NCBI RefSeq assembly: GCF_006864455.1
Contig: NZ_QHLK01000009.1
Location: 1 to 64,000 of the forward strand
Source: Campylobacter sp. MIT 97-5078
GTDB taxonomy: Bacteria; Campylobacterota; Campylobacteria; Campylobacterales; Campylobacteraceae
Direction of reading: 5' to 3'
DNA: 64,000 bases
Position numbers and translations under genes: made by a program. Below the pieces are notes generated by a model. The model had not been told where the DNA came from. It was given only the letters and a program-made list of their open reading frames with translations, and searched no databases. Shown here piece after piece: positions 1 to 8,947 of this stretch; positions within the stretch are counted from its first letter, which is position 1, and every line of letters starts with the position of its first letter.

Positions 1-69
1 GATAAGTTCTAAGCCTATTTTATAAGAAAGAGTATTTTTAATTCTTTGTGAGGCTGTAAATTGGTGCAT
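1..69 (-). CDS. 5' end of an unidentified leftward gene (partial)
   Basis: Only the first 23 codons are in the window. An ATG at 69 follows a clear AAGGAG ribosome-binding site at about 80-86, and the reading frame is open to the window edge. The visible residues include RIKNTLSYKIGLELI. Similar short stretches (RIKN-LSYKLG) occur near the start of some Campylobacter glycosyltransferase-like proteins, but this is recollection and too short to assign a function. A -10 box and a poly-A/T tract lie upstream at 160-184. That it is a real gene start is fairly likely; its product is unknown. Confidence 0.55.
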   Translation of the reverse strand, partial: MHQFTASQRIKNTLSYKIGLELI

Positions 70-159
70 TTGTGTTTTTCTCCTTATTTGTAGTTTTTTT
101 ATATATTTTTAGTGACAAAGCAGTTGTTGGTTTTTAAATTGGTTTTTAAAAATGAAAGG

Positions 160-169
160 GTATTATATC
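160..169 (-). promoter_or_regulatory. -10 region for the gene starting at 69
   Basis: Read leftward the sequence is GATATAAT, a near-perfect sigma-70 -10 box, about 90 bases upstream of the start codon at 69. It is immediately preceded by a run of 15 T on the coding strand. Campylobacter promoters typically rely on an extended -10 with a weak -35, which fits. Start site not proven. Confidence 0.5.
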
Positions 170-184
170 AAAAAAAAAAAAAAA
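170..184. repeat. A15/T15 homopolymer beside a -10 box
   Basis: Fifteen consecutive A on the + strand lie between the end of mqnE and a leftward -10 box. The tract could slip in length and change promoter spacing, or act as the U-tract of a weak mqnE terminator: an imperfect AGCTTTTT/AAAAAGTT stem lies just upstream on the leftward strand. Confidence 0.6.
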
Positions 185-218
185 CGAAAGGAGCTTTTTG
201 AAAAAAGTTTGGGAAATC

Positions 219-1289
219 TTAAGCATACACTTTAAGCTCATTATACAAGCTGTCTCTTTCAACTGGAATTAAATTTGAAGTTTTAATCAGTTCTATGAAG
301 GTATCAAGCTTGGTTCCTCTTGCGCTTTTTGCCCCGCCTGCACTTTGTATGCTTTCTTTTTCTATGGTGCCATCTAAATCATTTGCCCCAAATTCTTGTG
401 CAACCATAGCCAAATTTAAACCCATAGTCGCCCAATATGCTTTGATATTGTTGATATTATCAAGCACTATGCGAGCTATGGCTATGGTTTTAAGAATTTC
501 TTCACTATCAAGTTGGTGCTTGACATCTAAAAAACTATTATCCTTTTGCCATACAAGAGGGATAAAAGCATTAAAGCCCTTTGTCTCATCTTGTAAGCGA
601 CGAAGTCTGAGCATATGATCGATCCTGTGGGCTTTTTGCTCTATATGTCCAAAAAGCATAGTGGCATTGCTTTGACGTCCTTTTTTGTGCCAAAGTTTAT
701 GAATTTTAAGCCAGTTTTCACTACTCACCTTGCCTTTGCAAATTTTAATACGCACTGTTTCATCAAAAATTTCAGCCCCACCTCCGGGCATAGAATCAAC
801 GCCGTATTCTATCATCTTTTCTATAGTATCTTCATACTCCAAACCAAAACGACGTTTTAAAAAGTCAATTTCTGCCGCTGTCATAGCTTTGACATGAAGC
901 TGTGGGTATTTATCTTTAATCATCTTAAAAATTTCTAAATACCACTGCCAAGAGCAATCTTTGTTATGAGCTGAAACAATATGCACTTCTTTTGTGCCTC
1001 TTTGTATGGTTTCATCAACGATTTGCATAATCTCTTCATGACTCATAAAATAAGGATTTGGGTTTTTTCTATGAGCTGAAAAAGCACAGAATTTGCAAGT
1101 ATCTGCACAGATATTAGTAGGATTGATATGACGATTGGCGTTAAAATATACCTTTTTACCATGCAAACTAAACCTTTTTTCATGAGCATATTTTGCAAGG
1201 GTAAAAAGATCTAAATCATAAAGCTTATAAGCAAGCTCATCATCAATACGTTCTTTGTTTTCAAGTTTTTTTAAAAGTGTAGTCATCAT
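219..1289 (-). CDS. mqnE: Aminofutalosine synthase MqnE (radical SAM)
   Basis: Cytoplasmic radical-SAM enzyme of the futalosine route to menaquinone. In the known family it joins the product of MqnA to an adenosyl radical to give aminofutalosine. The radical-SAM cluster motif C-x3-C-x2-C is present (C61, C65, C68 in CADTCKFCAF), followed by the family segment MPGGGAEIFDETVR. At 356 residues the length is normal. The CofH-like paralogue MqnC is the main alternative, but the conserved blocks fit MqnE better. Two ATGs are in tandem at the start and either could be used. A -10 box lies about 27 bases upstream. It is transcribed alone. Confidence 0.88.
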   Translation of the reverse strand: MMTTLLKKLENKERIDDELAYKLYDLDLFTLAKYAHEKRFSLHGKKVYFNANRHINPTNICADTCKFCAFSAHRKNPNPYFMSHEEIMQIVDETIQRGTKEVHIVSAHNKDCSWQWYLEIFKMIKDKYPQLHVKAMTAAEIDFLKRRFGLEYEDTIEKMIEYGVDSMPGGGAEIFDETVRIKICKGKVSSENWLKIHKLWHKKGRQSNATMLFGHIEQKAHRIDHMLRLRRLQDETKGFNAFIPLVWQKDNSFLDVKHQLDSEEILKTIAIARIVLDNINNIKAYWATMGLNLAMVAQEFGANDLDGTIEKESIQSAGGAKSARGTKLDTFIELIKTSNLIPVERDSLYNELKVYA

Positions 1290-1315
1290 CAGCCTTGTCG
1301 TTTTTAAAATATAAT

Positions 1316-1321
1316 ATTATA
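1316..1321 (-). promoter_or_regulatory. -10 box for mqnE
   Basis: Leftward TATAAT about 27 bases before the mqnE start, giving a short leader that carries an AAGG ribosome-binding site. No clear -35 is visible. Confidence 0.5.
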
Positions 1322-1382
1322 GGCTTAAATTGCTAAAAAAAAGTTTAGAAATACAAATTATTTTGAGTTTATGCAAAAAAAT

Positions 1383-1401
1383 CCTCGCTGCAATAGCGAG
1401 G
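1383..1401 (-). terminator. Intrinsic terminator after rpsI
   Basis: Perfect 7-bp stem CCTCGCT/AGCGAGG with a 5-base loop, followed on the leftward strand by a run of T. It lies 9 bases past the rpsI stop and ends the rplM-rpsI transcript before mqnE. Confidence 0.8.
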
Positions 1402-1410
1402 AAAAATACA

Positions 1411-1800
1411 TTAACGTTTAGAAAATTGCGGGCTCCTTCTTGCTTTTCTGCGTCCGTATTTTTTACGCTCAACGCTTCTGCTATCGCGAGTAAGCAAGCC
1501 TTTAGGTTTAAGTAAGGCTCTAAAATCAGCGTCCATAATCGCTAAAGCCCTTGAAATTCCATGTCTTAAAGCCTCTGCTTGAGCATTATAACCACCTCCA
1601 AGCGTGCTTGCCTTTATATCCATTAAAGCTTCTTGTTTGGTTACAAGTAGAGGTTGAACAACTTTAAGTTTAATCGCTTCGTGTCCTCCAAGCCAAGCAT
1701 TAAGGTCCATTCCATTGACGAGGATTTTACCACTTCCGGGTTTTACCCAAACCTTAGCTACAGCGGTTTTTCTTTTACCTGTTGCGTATGAAATTTTCAT
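1411..1800 (-). CDS. rpsI: 30S ribosomal protein S9
   Basis: Small-subunit ribosomal protein whose basic C-terminal tail reaches the P site. The 129-residue protein begins with the family block [20 protein letters not shown] and ends with the typical tail [17 protein letters not shown]. It follows rplM with a 2-base gap, the order conserved across bacteria, and shares its promoter. A strong hairpin terminator follows. Confidence 0.97.
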   Translation of the reverse strand: MKISYATGKRKTAVAKVWVKPGSGKILVNGMDLNAWLGGHEAIKLKVVQPLLVTKQEALMDIKASTLGGGYNAQAEALRHGISRALAIMDADFRALLKPKGLLTRDSRSVERKKYGRRKARRSPQFSKR

Positions 1801-1802
1801 TT

Positions 1803-2225
1803 TTATCCTTTTTTAGCAAGCTGTGCAGTGTGTGGATGTTCGCTTCCTGCATAGACTTTAAGTTTTTTAAGCATTTCTCTGCCAAGTGTTGTTTTAGGGA
1901 GCATTCCTCTTACAGCGAGCTTATAGAGTTTTACCGGATTTTTTTCAAGCAATTCTCCAAATTTTTCGCTCTTTGTGCTTCCAAAATAACCTGAATGTCT
2001 GTGATAAAGCTTATCTTCTGCTTTATTTGCTCCGGTAAAAGTCGCTTTTGAAGCATTGATGATTACCACAAAATCTCCACAATCAACATTTGGAGTATAA
2101 TACGGCTTGTTTTTACCTCGAAGTAAAATTGCCACTTCGGTTAAAAGTCGTCCAAAGCGTTTGCCTTGAGCGTCTAAAACTATCCATTCACGTTTGATTT
2201 CGTTTGGCTTTTTTATCTTTGTCAT
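1803..2225 (-). CDS. rplM: 50S ribosomal protein L13
   Basis: Large-subunit protein that binds 23S rRNA early in assembly. The 140-residue protein has the family blocks [16 protein letters not shown] and [23 protein letters not shown]. It is the first gene of the rplM-rpsI operon, with a -10 box about 32 bases upstream. Nothing unusual. Confidence 0.97.
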   Translation of the reverse strand: MTKIKKPNEIKREWIVLDAQGKRFGRLLTEVAILLRGKNKPYYTPNVDCGDFVVIINASKATFTGANKAEDKLYHRHSGYFGSTKSEKFGELLEKNPVKLYKLAVRGMLPKTTLGREMLKKLKVYAGSEHPHTAQLAKKG

Positions 2226-2256
2226 TATTTACCTTTGCCAAAATTTTTAAAAGGAA

Positions 2257-2262
2257 ATTATA
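2257..2262 (-). promoter_or_regulatory. -10 box for rplM-rpsI
   Basis: Leftward TATAAT in the gap between addA and rplM, about 32 bases before the rplM ATG. Best candidate promoter for the ribosomal pair. Confidence 0.5.
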
Positions 2263-2341
2263 GTTAATAAATCTTAATATAAACTTAATTTAAATAAATT
2301 TAAAGCTTTATTTTTGCATTTAATGTTGTTTAGCGAATTTT

Positions 2342-5080
2342 TTAAAGCTCTTCAAAATGTAGCGTATCTTCCAAACAATACGCGATAAAAGCTCTTGTTT
2401 GTTTTTTTGTAATTTGCTCTATAGCTTTTTTATACAGCCTTACTTGCTCGCAATGCTCTTCTTTATGGCTTTGCCCTGTTTTATAATCAATGATGGTTGC
2501 TTCTTTTTCATCAAGCAAAAGTAAATCAAGCTGCTTCAGTTCATTTTCAAAGTATATTTTTTGCTCTTTTAGCACCTTTTTATCTTTGATAAGGTTTTGA
2601 AAAAAATTATTAAAAATAAGCCTATATGCTCTTTGAAAAACTTCAGCCAAACGCTTTTGCTCAAGAAAATAAAAATACTCATTTCGAAGCTTTTTTTCTA
2701 AAATTTTATTTTCTTTTGGCTCTTTAAAGTTAAATTCTTGCAAAAAAGTATGAAAAGCCAAGCCAAAATAACTCTCTTCATTTTTCGCAAAATTTGTATT
2801 TGCAAGCTTTTGCAAAGGCACTTTTTCAAAGCGTTCGAGTTCATCTTTTGTTTTAAGGGTGCTTTTTTCTTCAGTTTTTAAATTGATGTCAAGCTCTCCT
2901 TGCTCAAAAGGCGTTAGATCAAGCATATTGAGATATGAAGGGTGATTCATATTAATAAATTCCTTTTGCCTTGTGATGATGATTAAACTTTCACAAGCCC
3001 TTGTAAAAGCGACATATAAGCTGTTAAGATCGTTTTCATAATCAAGCTTTTCTTTATTTGCTAAAAATTCCATAAATTCGTTTTCTTGAGTTTTGTCTCG
3101 AATACCATCTTTAAAATGCAGCTGCCAAGCCTTTTTAAGATCGTATTCAAGCATGATATTTGCCTCTAAAGCCTCTTTACTTAAAGAATCAATCAAAATC
3201 ACATGCTTAAATTCCAAACCCTTAGACTTATGAACCGTCATCACACTCACGCCAAATCTTTGCTCGGGCAGGAGCTTTAGCTCACAAGGCTCAAACAAAA
3301 GCTCAAAAAAATTGACTTTATTTTTTGCGTATTCGAAAAACTGAATCAAAGCGATGTCATTAAGATCGAGTTTGAGCTTTTTTGCAAGGTATAAGGCATT
3401 TTCGAGGCTTGTTTTACTTAGATCAAGATGAAGTCTTTTAAAATCCGCATTTTCAAGCAAACTTTCAAGCTCAATTTTATAAAACTCATCGCCAAAAATG
3501 CAGTATTTTGCATAAGTTAAAAGTATATGCACGCTTGCTTTTTTCTCAAGAGCAATATTGCTTTGCGTAAAAGCCTTTATTTGATGATGTTTTAAAAAAT
3601 CCACTATATCATCAGCGTCATTATTCTTCCAACATAAAATGCAAATTTCCTCTAAACTTATGTGCTTGCTTTGCAAAAACTTAATTTGTTCTAATATAGC
3701 CTCAAAGCATGCATTTTTAATCTCTTTTACATCCTTTTCCTTGCTTTGCACCACGCGAACAAAACCATTTTCCTTACTTGCGAGGCTTTTTTGCGTGATA
3801 TAATTTTCTTTATAAAGCTTTTTAAAAGTAGCATTGACAAACTCAACGAGGAATTTTGCACTTCTGTAGTTTGTGTCAAGGTATTCTTTTTCAATCTGTT
3901 TAAAATCCTCAAGCAAAAGTTTAAAAAGCTCTTTTTTGGCATTTCTAAAGCGATAAATGCTCTGCTTGATATCGCCTACATAAAAAAAGCTTCTAAAATC
4001 CTTTACACCTTGTCCTGAGACAAGTTCAGCGATGAGTGGCTTTAAAATTTCATACTGAATCACGCTTGTATCTTGAAACTCATCGATCAACAAATGCGTG
4101 ATTTGCCCATCAAGCCTAAAATAAATCAAATCCTTATCAATGCTTTGAGTAAGAAAATACGCCTTTCTTGCTGCATCAGTAAAGTTGAGCGTATTTTTAT
4201 CTTTGATGATCTTATCTTTTGCTTGTTCAAAATACTTTAAAAGACTTGAAAGACGGGCTATTTTGAATTTTTCTAAAGCTTTGGCGTAGCCATTTAAAGC
4301 TTCAATCAATTCAGCTCTTTTTTGTAAAAATAGAGTATCAGTTTCTACGCTTTTAAAATAATTTTTCGTAAAATCGCAAATAAGAGGCTTCTCACAAAGT
4401 GCTTTAAAATCATCTCTTAAATTTTCGCTAAAGTTTTTTTGATAATTTGTATTTGTGCTTAAATTCAAAGCGTAAGTGCGAAGTGTGTCAAAAGCTCTTT
4501 TTACAGCTTCTTTTTCAGAGTGCGGAAAGGCTAAATTCTCACTTTGGAATTCACAAGAGTTTTGATATAAGTTTTCTAAATGTGAAAAAAAATGCCTTTT
4601 ATCATCAGCTTCGATGATATAATACGCAAGGCTTTGCAAACTTTTGCTATCAAGTTCTTTAATAAATGTATCATATACATTTAAAACTTCATTACTCATC
4701 TTAAAATCGCTCATTAAGCCCAAATTTAAAGCAAAGCTACGGATAATTTTGATAAAAAAGCTATCAAAGGTTTGAATTTTAAGATTGCTTTGCAAAAACT
4801 CACTTTTTCGAGCATCTCTTAAACGCATAAGTTCAGCCTTGCTTTTGCCAAGCAACTCGCAAAGTGCATTAGTGGCTGGATTTTCATTTTCATCAAAATG
4901 TAAAAAGGTTTCAATCACCCTTTTTTTCATCTCATTGGCTGCTTTGTTGGTAAAGGTAAGGGCTAAAATTTCATTTAATTTTGCTCCTTTTAAGATCAAA
5001 GCCACAAAACGAATACTTAAAGCAAAGGTTTTGCCACTTCCAGCACTCGCCTCAAGGGCTAAAAAAGGCTTAAAATTCAT
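2342..5080 (-). CDS. addA: AddA: RecB-like helicase-nuclease subunit
   Basis: UvrD/SF1 helicase with a C-terminal nuclease, the AddA half of the AddAB enzyme that processes double-strand breaks for RecA loading. Visible features are Walker A (ASAGSGKTFA, residues 11-20), the Walker B block DEFQDTS near 335-345, the late helicase block VMTVHKSKGLEF, YVAFTRA, and a C-terminal DYKTG nuclease motif. At 912 residues it is short compared with Firmicute AddA (about 1,200) but matches Campylobacter and Helicobacter homologues as I recall them. Its start overlaps the addB stop by 4 bases, so the two are translationally coupled. No convincing terminator follows. Confidence 0.92.
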   Translation of the reverse strand: MNFKPFLALEASAGSGKTFALSIRFVALILKGAKLNEILALTFTNKAANEMKKRVIETFLHFDENENPATNALCELLGKSKAELMRLRDARKSEFLQSNLKIQTFDSFFIKIIRSFALNLGLMSDFKMSNEVLNVYDTFIKELDSKSLQSLAYYIIEADDKRHFFSHLENLYQNSCEFQSENLAFPHSEKEAVKRAFDTLRTYALNLSTNTNYQKNFSENLRDDFKALCEKPLICDFTKNYFKSVETDTLFLQKRAELIEALNGYAKALEKFKIARLSSLLKYFEQAKDKIIKDKNTLNFTDAARKAYFLTQSIDKDLIYFRLDGQITHLLIDEFQDTSVIQYEILKPLIAELVSGQGVKDFRSFFYVGDIKQSIYRFRNAKKELFKLLLEDFKQIEKEYLDTNYRSAKFLVEFVNATFKKLYKENYITQKSLASKENGFVRVVQSKEKDVKEIKNACFEAILEQIKFLQSKHISLEEICILCWKNNDADDIVDFLKHHQIKAFTQSNIALEKKASVHILLTYAKYCIFGDEFYKIELESLLENADFKRLHLDLSKTSLENALYLAKKLKLDLNDIALIQFFEYAKNKVNFFELLFEPCELKLLPEQRFGVSVMTVHKSKGLEFKHVILIDSLSKEALEANIMLEYDLKKAWQLHFKDGIRDKTQENEFMEFLANKEKLDYENDLNSLYVAFTRACESLIIITRQKEFINMNHPSYLNMLDLTPFEQGELDINLKTEEKSTLKTKDELERFEKVPLQKLANTNFAKNEESYFGLAFHTFLQEFNFKEPKENKILEKKLRNEYFYFLEQKRLAEVFQRAYRLIFNNFFQNLIKDKKVLKEQKIYFENELKQLDLLLLDEKEATIIDYKTGQSHKEEHCEQVRLYKKAIEQITKKQTRAFIAYCLEDTLHFEEL

Positions 5081-7458
5081 TTCAAATCCTTTTCATAAAG
5101 AGCTGCATAAGGACAAAAATTTGTTTTTTTGTTTTCAAAACTTATGGGCTGATTGAGTTTGCTTAGATTAATAAGCTCATTTTCAAGCTCTTCAAGGCTT
5201 TTTGTTTTTTCACCCTCGGTAAAACTCATAGTTTTGCTCAAATCATAATACACAGCCTTTGCATCTTTTTTATAAGTCGCCTTAAAAAGAGCTTGATAAA
5301 AGGCAAGTTGATAGGAGTTATCAGGAACTTTTCCGCTTTTATAATCAATGATAAGAATCATATCTTTGCTTTCATCGATACGATCAATCTTGCCATTTAT
5401 ATCAATGCTAAGTCCTTTAAATTCATAATTTGCTCTTATATCTTTTTCTAGTTCTATAATACAAAAACCTTGTTTGAAATGCTCATTTTCATACTTTGCA
5501 AAGTGTTTAAATTGAATTTTTAAAAGTTCCTTATCAAGTCTTGAGATACAATTTGCCTTTTCATCAAGCAAATGCGTGAATTGTTCGTAGTCAAAATGCC
5601 TCGCATGAGCCTCATAATACTGCTCTAAAAGCTCGTGTATAAGCGTGCCTTTTTCAAAAGCGTTGCTTGTCAAACTCAAAGCTCTTGCTTCTTTAAGCTC
5701 AAGAATATATTTATAATAATAAGTCCTTTTTTGTTCTAAAAAAGTTTTCAAGCGAGTGAAAGATAAAGAGTTTTTAAAGATATTGTGCTTTAGAACAGGA
5801 GCTTTAATAGGCACAAGATCAATCTTTGCAGGCTCATAATCAAAGCTTAATGCCTTGATATAGGCTTTATTTGAATAAGTCCTGTCTAAAACTTGCCTTA
5901 TATCAAGCTCATCAAGTAAGCGAGATGGAATTTTTTCTTCATTTTCAACATAACTTATAGCAACTTTTTCAGCATTCTTAATCAATCTTTCATAATAAAA
6001 TCTTTGCAAATTCTCTCTTTTTTCATACGAAATAAGCCCGGCTCTTGCCCTTACTTCGTTATTTAAAAAGAGTTCATTCACGCTTCTTTTTGGAATCAAA
6101 TCATCATTAAAATCCACGATAATCACACCCTTAAATTCAAGTCCTCTACTTTCTAAAAGCCCCATAACAGTAACTTCACCACCCCCAACACTACTAAGAT
6201 TAAGTGAGTTGATTTTCATAAAAAAAAGCTCAAAAAGCTCTTTAAGCGTAAGTTTGTGATCTTTATTAAGTTGCTTTAAAAAGAGAAGTTCTTGCTTGAT
6301 AAGGCTTTGAAGTTCTTCATTTTCTTCTTTTAAAAAATGCTGGATCAAATCATAAAAATACTGCCAAATCTCTTTTTTTTCAAACTGCTGTTTAAACTCT
6401 TTAAAACACTTTATTTCAAGGTATTTTAAAAGGCTATTGTGTAAGTCAAATTTGGTATCTTCATCTTCAAAATATAGCGAATTTTCATTATATACAAAAC
6501 TTTCTTCATTTGCTGCGTCATACAAGGCTTTAAGTTTTTTGTAAAAAAAGCTTTGAATAAGAGAATTACCTTTGGCAAAATTAAGCATATTAAGCTTATC
6601 ATAAGCTTTTAAAAGCTCACAAAAACTTTCATCAGGTGTGATGACAACAATCTCTTTTGGTTTTAATCCAGCTCTTAAAAAACTTGAAATTTTATCATAC
6701 ACAAAAGCAACTTGCAAGCTTGCAAGTTCAAAGTTTTTAAGCTCAACCTTAGGGTTTTTGCCAAAAAAAGCTTCTTCTTTTTGTATGCTTTTTTCATGAA
6801 GTGCAAGTTCATAATGATGATGAAGTTTAAGGCTGATATGAGAACATTCAAGCTTCATTAATAGCTCATTTAAAAAATCTTGATTAAACACACTTGTATC
6901 AAAGCACAAAACAAGTTTTGTCACCGTGCTGATTTGCTTTAAAATATCTTTTTCAAAGGCACTTAAAAAGCCTTGCAAATCAAAAACTATCTCATCAAAA
7001 GAATTTAAAAAATGTGTATTAAGCTCATAATTAAAACTTAAAGAAATTTCATCATAAAGCTCATTTTGTTTTAGACCTAAAAGATAGTTCTTAAGGATTT
7101 CATCTAAAATTTCTAAATGTTCGTTGTATTGTGCGTAATAATCGTTATTTTGCAAATCCAAAATACTCTTTTTTTCAAGGCTAAGTTCTTTAAAAAAAGA
7201 AAATAAATATTCGTGATTTTTTAAAAAGGCAAAAAAATTTTCATTGATATGAAGTTTTTGACTATTTTTACTTTGTTTGCACGATTTTTGCATTAAAAGC
7301 AAACGCTCATAATCACTTGCTCTTCTATAAGGGCTTAGAAGTATTTTATTTAAAAAATCCTGCACACTCATAGCCTCATCAAGCAAGGCGTTTTTCGTGC
7401 TTAAATTCTCATAATAGGCTCTAATTTTTCTTGAACTTGCAAAAACAAAAAGCTTCAT
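5077..7458 (-). CDS. addB: AddB: PD-(D/E)XK nuclease subunit of AddAB
   Basis: Partner of AddA in break repair. The 793-residue protein has a C-terminal PD-(D/E)XK nuclease region: KGTLIHELLEQYY, then ILIIDYKSGKVPDNSYQLAFYQ near residues 700-730 with the catalytic DYK. The block VTVMGLLESRGLEFKGVIIVDF resembles helicase motif V/VI. No Walker A is evident, so helicase power probably comes from AddA. Only one cysteine is visible in the far C-terminal NFCPYAALY segment, so the four-cysteine Fe-S cluster of Firmicute AddB is not apparent. It overlaps its neighbours on both sides by 4 bases. Confidence 0.88.
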   Translation of the reverse strand: MKLFVFASSRKIRAYYENLSTKNALLDEAMSVQDFLNKILLSPYRRASDYERLLLMQKSCKQSKNSQKLHINENFFAFLKNHEYLFSFFKELSLEKKSILDLQNNDYYAQYNEHLEILDEILKNYLLGLKQNELYDEISLSFNYELNTHFLNSFDEIVFDLQGFLSAFEKDILKQISTVTKLVLCFDTSVFNQDFLNELLMKLECSHISLKLHHHYELALHEKSIQKEEAFFGKNPKVELKNFELASLQVAFVYDKISSFLRAGLKPKEIVVITPDESFCELLKAYDKLNMLNFAKGNSLIQSFFYKKLKALYDAANEESFVYNENSLYFEDEDTKFDLHNSLLKYLEIKCFKEFKQQFEKKEIWQYFYDLIQHFLKEENEELQSLIKQELLFLKQLNKDHKLTLKELFELFFMKINSLNLSSVGGGEVTVMGLLESRGLEFKGVIIVDFNDDLIPKRSVNELFLNNEVRARAGLISYEKRENLQRFYYERLIKNAEKVAISYVENEEKIPSRLLDELDIRQVLDRTYSNKAYIKALSFDYEPAKIDLVPIKAPVLKHNIFKNSLSFTRLKTFLEQKRTYYYKYILELKEARALSLTSNAFEKGTLIHELLEQYYEAHARHFDYEQFTHLLDEKANCISRLDKELLKIQFKHFAKYENEHFKQGFCIIELEKDIRANYEFKGLSIDINGKIDRIDESKDMILIIDYKSGKVPDNSYQLAFYQALFKATYKKDAKAVYYDLSKTMSFTEGEKTKSLEELENELINLSKLNQPISFENKKTNFCPYAALYEKDLK

Positions 7459-8039
7459 TGTATTACTAGATTATAAGTATAAAAAGCAATTTGCGTGTCG
7501 TCTTTTTGAGCTTTAAGTTTGATTTGCCATCTACCTTTTTCTAAGTTTGGCAAGGCTATCTTTAAGCTATAAGTGTTAAAACTTTTTTTTAGCAAAGCTG
7601 TATCGCTATTTGCCAAGTTAAAAGACAAAATTTCAAGCTTTGTATCTTGTTTGTTTGTATGCGGGCGAGTAAGTAGGGCTTCAAAACTTATACCATAAGC
7701 ACTTATATCTTCGTGCACCTCGCGAAGTAAAATTTCAAGTTCAGTCGTCGTGCTTTCAAGCTCATAAAACTCCCGCTTTTTTTTATCAAGTTGTGGCTTT
7801 AAATTCAAACTTAAGTGGTAGTTTTTTTCAAAATTAATTTGTTTTTGCTTGATATCGTTAATATTTCTATCAACACTTTGATATTTTTGCATAAAGCTAT
7901 CATCTTCATACACTGGATAATCAAGCGAAAAAATGATAGTTGTCGCACAAGCAAGGATAATAGCAAGGATTGAAAGAAGTATGCCGTAGGGCCAAAATGT
8001 TTTTTTCTTTGTTTGCGAGTTTGATTTTATATCAGACAT
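7455..8039 (-). CDS. FixH-like membrane protein of the cbb3 operon
   Basis: A 194-residue protein with a short cytoplasmic N-terminus, one TM helix at about residues 18-41 and a periplasmic domain. The FWPYGI segment before the helix and the C-terminal beta-rich end (GRWQIKLKAQ...FYTYNLVIQ) fit the FixH/CcoH family, which assists cbb3 oxidase assembly. The middle (about 55-110) looks like a coiled coil. Position downstream of ccoNOQP supports this. It overlaps the preceding gene by 8 bases and addB by 4. The C. jejuni counterpart is Cj1483c from memory. The family call is moderately secure; the role is inferred. Confidence 0.6.
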   Translation of the reverse strand: MSDIKSNSQTKKKTFWPYGILLSILAIILACATTIIFSLDYPVYEDDSFMQKYQSVDRNINDIKQKQINFEKNYHLSLNLKPQLDKKKREFYELESTTTELEILLREVHEDISAYGISFEALLTRPHTNKQDTKLEILSFNLANSDTALLKKSFNTYSLKIALPNLEKGRWQIKLKAQKDDTQIAFYTYNLVIQ

Positions 8040-8631
8040 TATTGTTCCTTCGTTTTCGTGTTATTTTTCTTTGAAAATAAAATAAAAGTGCAAAGCAAAT
8101 AAAGCCATAAATTCCGATTCTTAATATATTTAAAGTATCTTTATTGGCGTTTCCTATCGAATTTTCAAGTTTGAGATGAAAATAATTTGCGATTTGATCG
8201 CTTATGTCTGCGTAGCCATTTAGCAAGGCTGCATTATAAATATCTTTGCCTTTATTTGAAGTGAGTATGGGCAAAATAGAACCAGTGCCTGAATACGGAC
8301 TTAAAACAGCTTCTTTATCAAAAAAGCTTAAACTTTCTTTACTGGCGATAATATCGACTTTGTGATCTCTTTTAGAAAGCATAAGAAGCACAAATGGTGC
8401 TGATAGTTCATTTGCCTTAGCCTCAAGGCTTTTAATATCGCTCGTATCGCCTACTGCAAGGGCAACAAAGATATTTGTTTTATCATAAAGCTCTTTACCT
8501 ATAGCATTGATCTTGCTTGTAACTTGTTCATTTAAAATATTATTTTCGTTAAAAATGACACTTTCAATCGAAAAGGCTGAAGTAATAAAAAGAAAGGCGG
8601 CTAAAAAACCGCCTCTTAAAAAATATATCAT
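8032..8631 (-). CDS. TPM-domain-like membrane-anchored protein
   Basis: A 199-residue protein with an N-terminal signal sequence (about 1-22), an extracytoplasmic domain and a C-terminal TM helix at about 168-187, followed by the basic tail QRKITRKRRNNNV. The segment on Asp/Thr-rich loops and LSAPFVLLMLSKRDHKVDIIAS resembles TPM-fold (YgcG-like) domains of respiratory and photosystem assembly proteins. The start ATG shares one base with the stop of the 33-residue gene upstream. Operon context suggests oxidase assembly or quality control, but this is inference. Confidence 0.55.
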   Translation of the reverse strand: MIYFLRGGFLAAFLFITSAFSIESVIFNENNILNEQVTSKINAIGKELYDKTNIFVALAVGDTSDIKSLEAKANELSAPFVLLMLSKRDHKVDIIASKESLSFFDKEAVLSPYSGTGSILPILTSNKGKDIYNAALLNGYADISDQIANYFHLKLENSIGNANKDTLNILRIGIYGFICFALLFYFQRKITRKRRNNNV

Positions 8632-8732
8632 CAGCCGATATTAAGATGATTTGTACTTAAAACTGCCCAAGCAGTAACAACAGCTGAAACAACTAAACCA
8701 ATCACGATAAGGTATTCTAAAGTTTTAGTCAT
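8631..8732 (-). CDS. 33-residue single-TM protein of the cbb3 operon
   Basis: Short frame of 33 codons starting MTKTLEYLIVIGLVVSAVVT and ending TNHLNIG, essentially one TM helix (about residues 6-26). It begins inside an ATGA overlap with the DUF4006 gene and its TGA overlaps the ATG of the next gene. Perfect coupling on both sides, in an operon where every junction overlaps, is strong evidence that it is translated. It may be a small oxidase subunit or assembly factor, as CcoQ is. No family recognised with certainty. Confidence 0.7.
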   Translation of the reverse strand: MTKTLEYLIVIGLVVSAVVTAWAVLSTNHLNIG

Positions 8733-8947
8733 TTTCTGTCCTTTATAAGTATGTGTTCGCTTTTTTTAGAGCCAAATTCTTTGACTTGAGTTACATTTTC
8801 TAAACTATAAGGAGCTTGCATAACATTTTGCTGAGTTTTAACACCCCAAATGGTTAAACCCACTAAAATAGCGATCAATAAAACAGTAGCAATAAGCATT
8901 CCGCTAACCCCAGAAAGCGAAAATACGCAACGATTTGTGTTTTCCAT
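8729..8947 (-). CDS. DUF4006-family small membrane protein
   Basis: A 72-residue protein with one TM helix at about 14-36 (GMLIATVLLIAILVGLTIWG) and a hydrophilic tail. The N-terminal NRCVFSLSGVSGML fits the epsilonproteobacterial DUF4006 family as I remember it, which is found directly after ccoP. It shares one base with ccoP and overlaps the following 33-codon gene by 4 bases. The likely role is in cbb3 oxidase assembly or stability; the biochemical function is unknown. Confidence 0.65.
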   Translation of the reverse strand: MENTNRCVFSLSGVSGMLIATVLLIAILVGLTIWGVKTQQNVMQAPYSLENVTQVKEFGSKKSEHILIKDRK

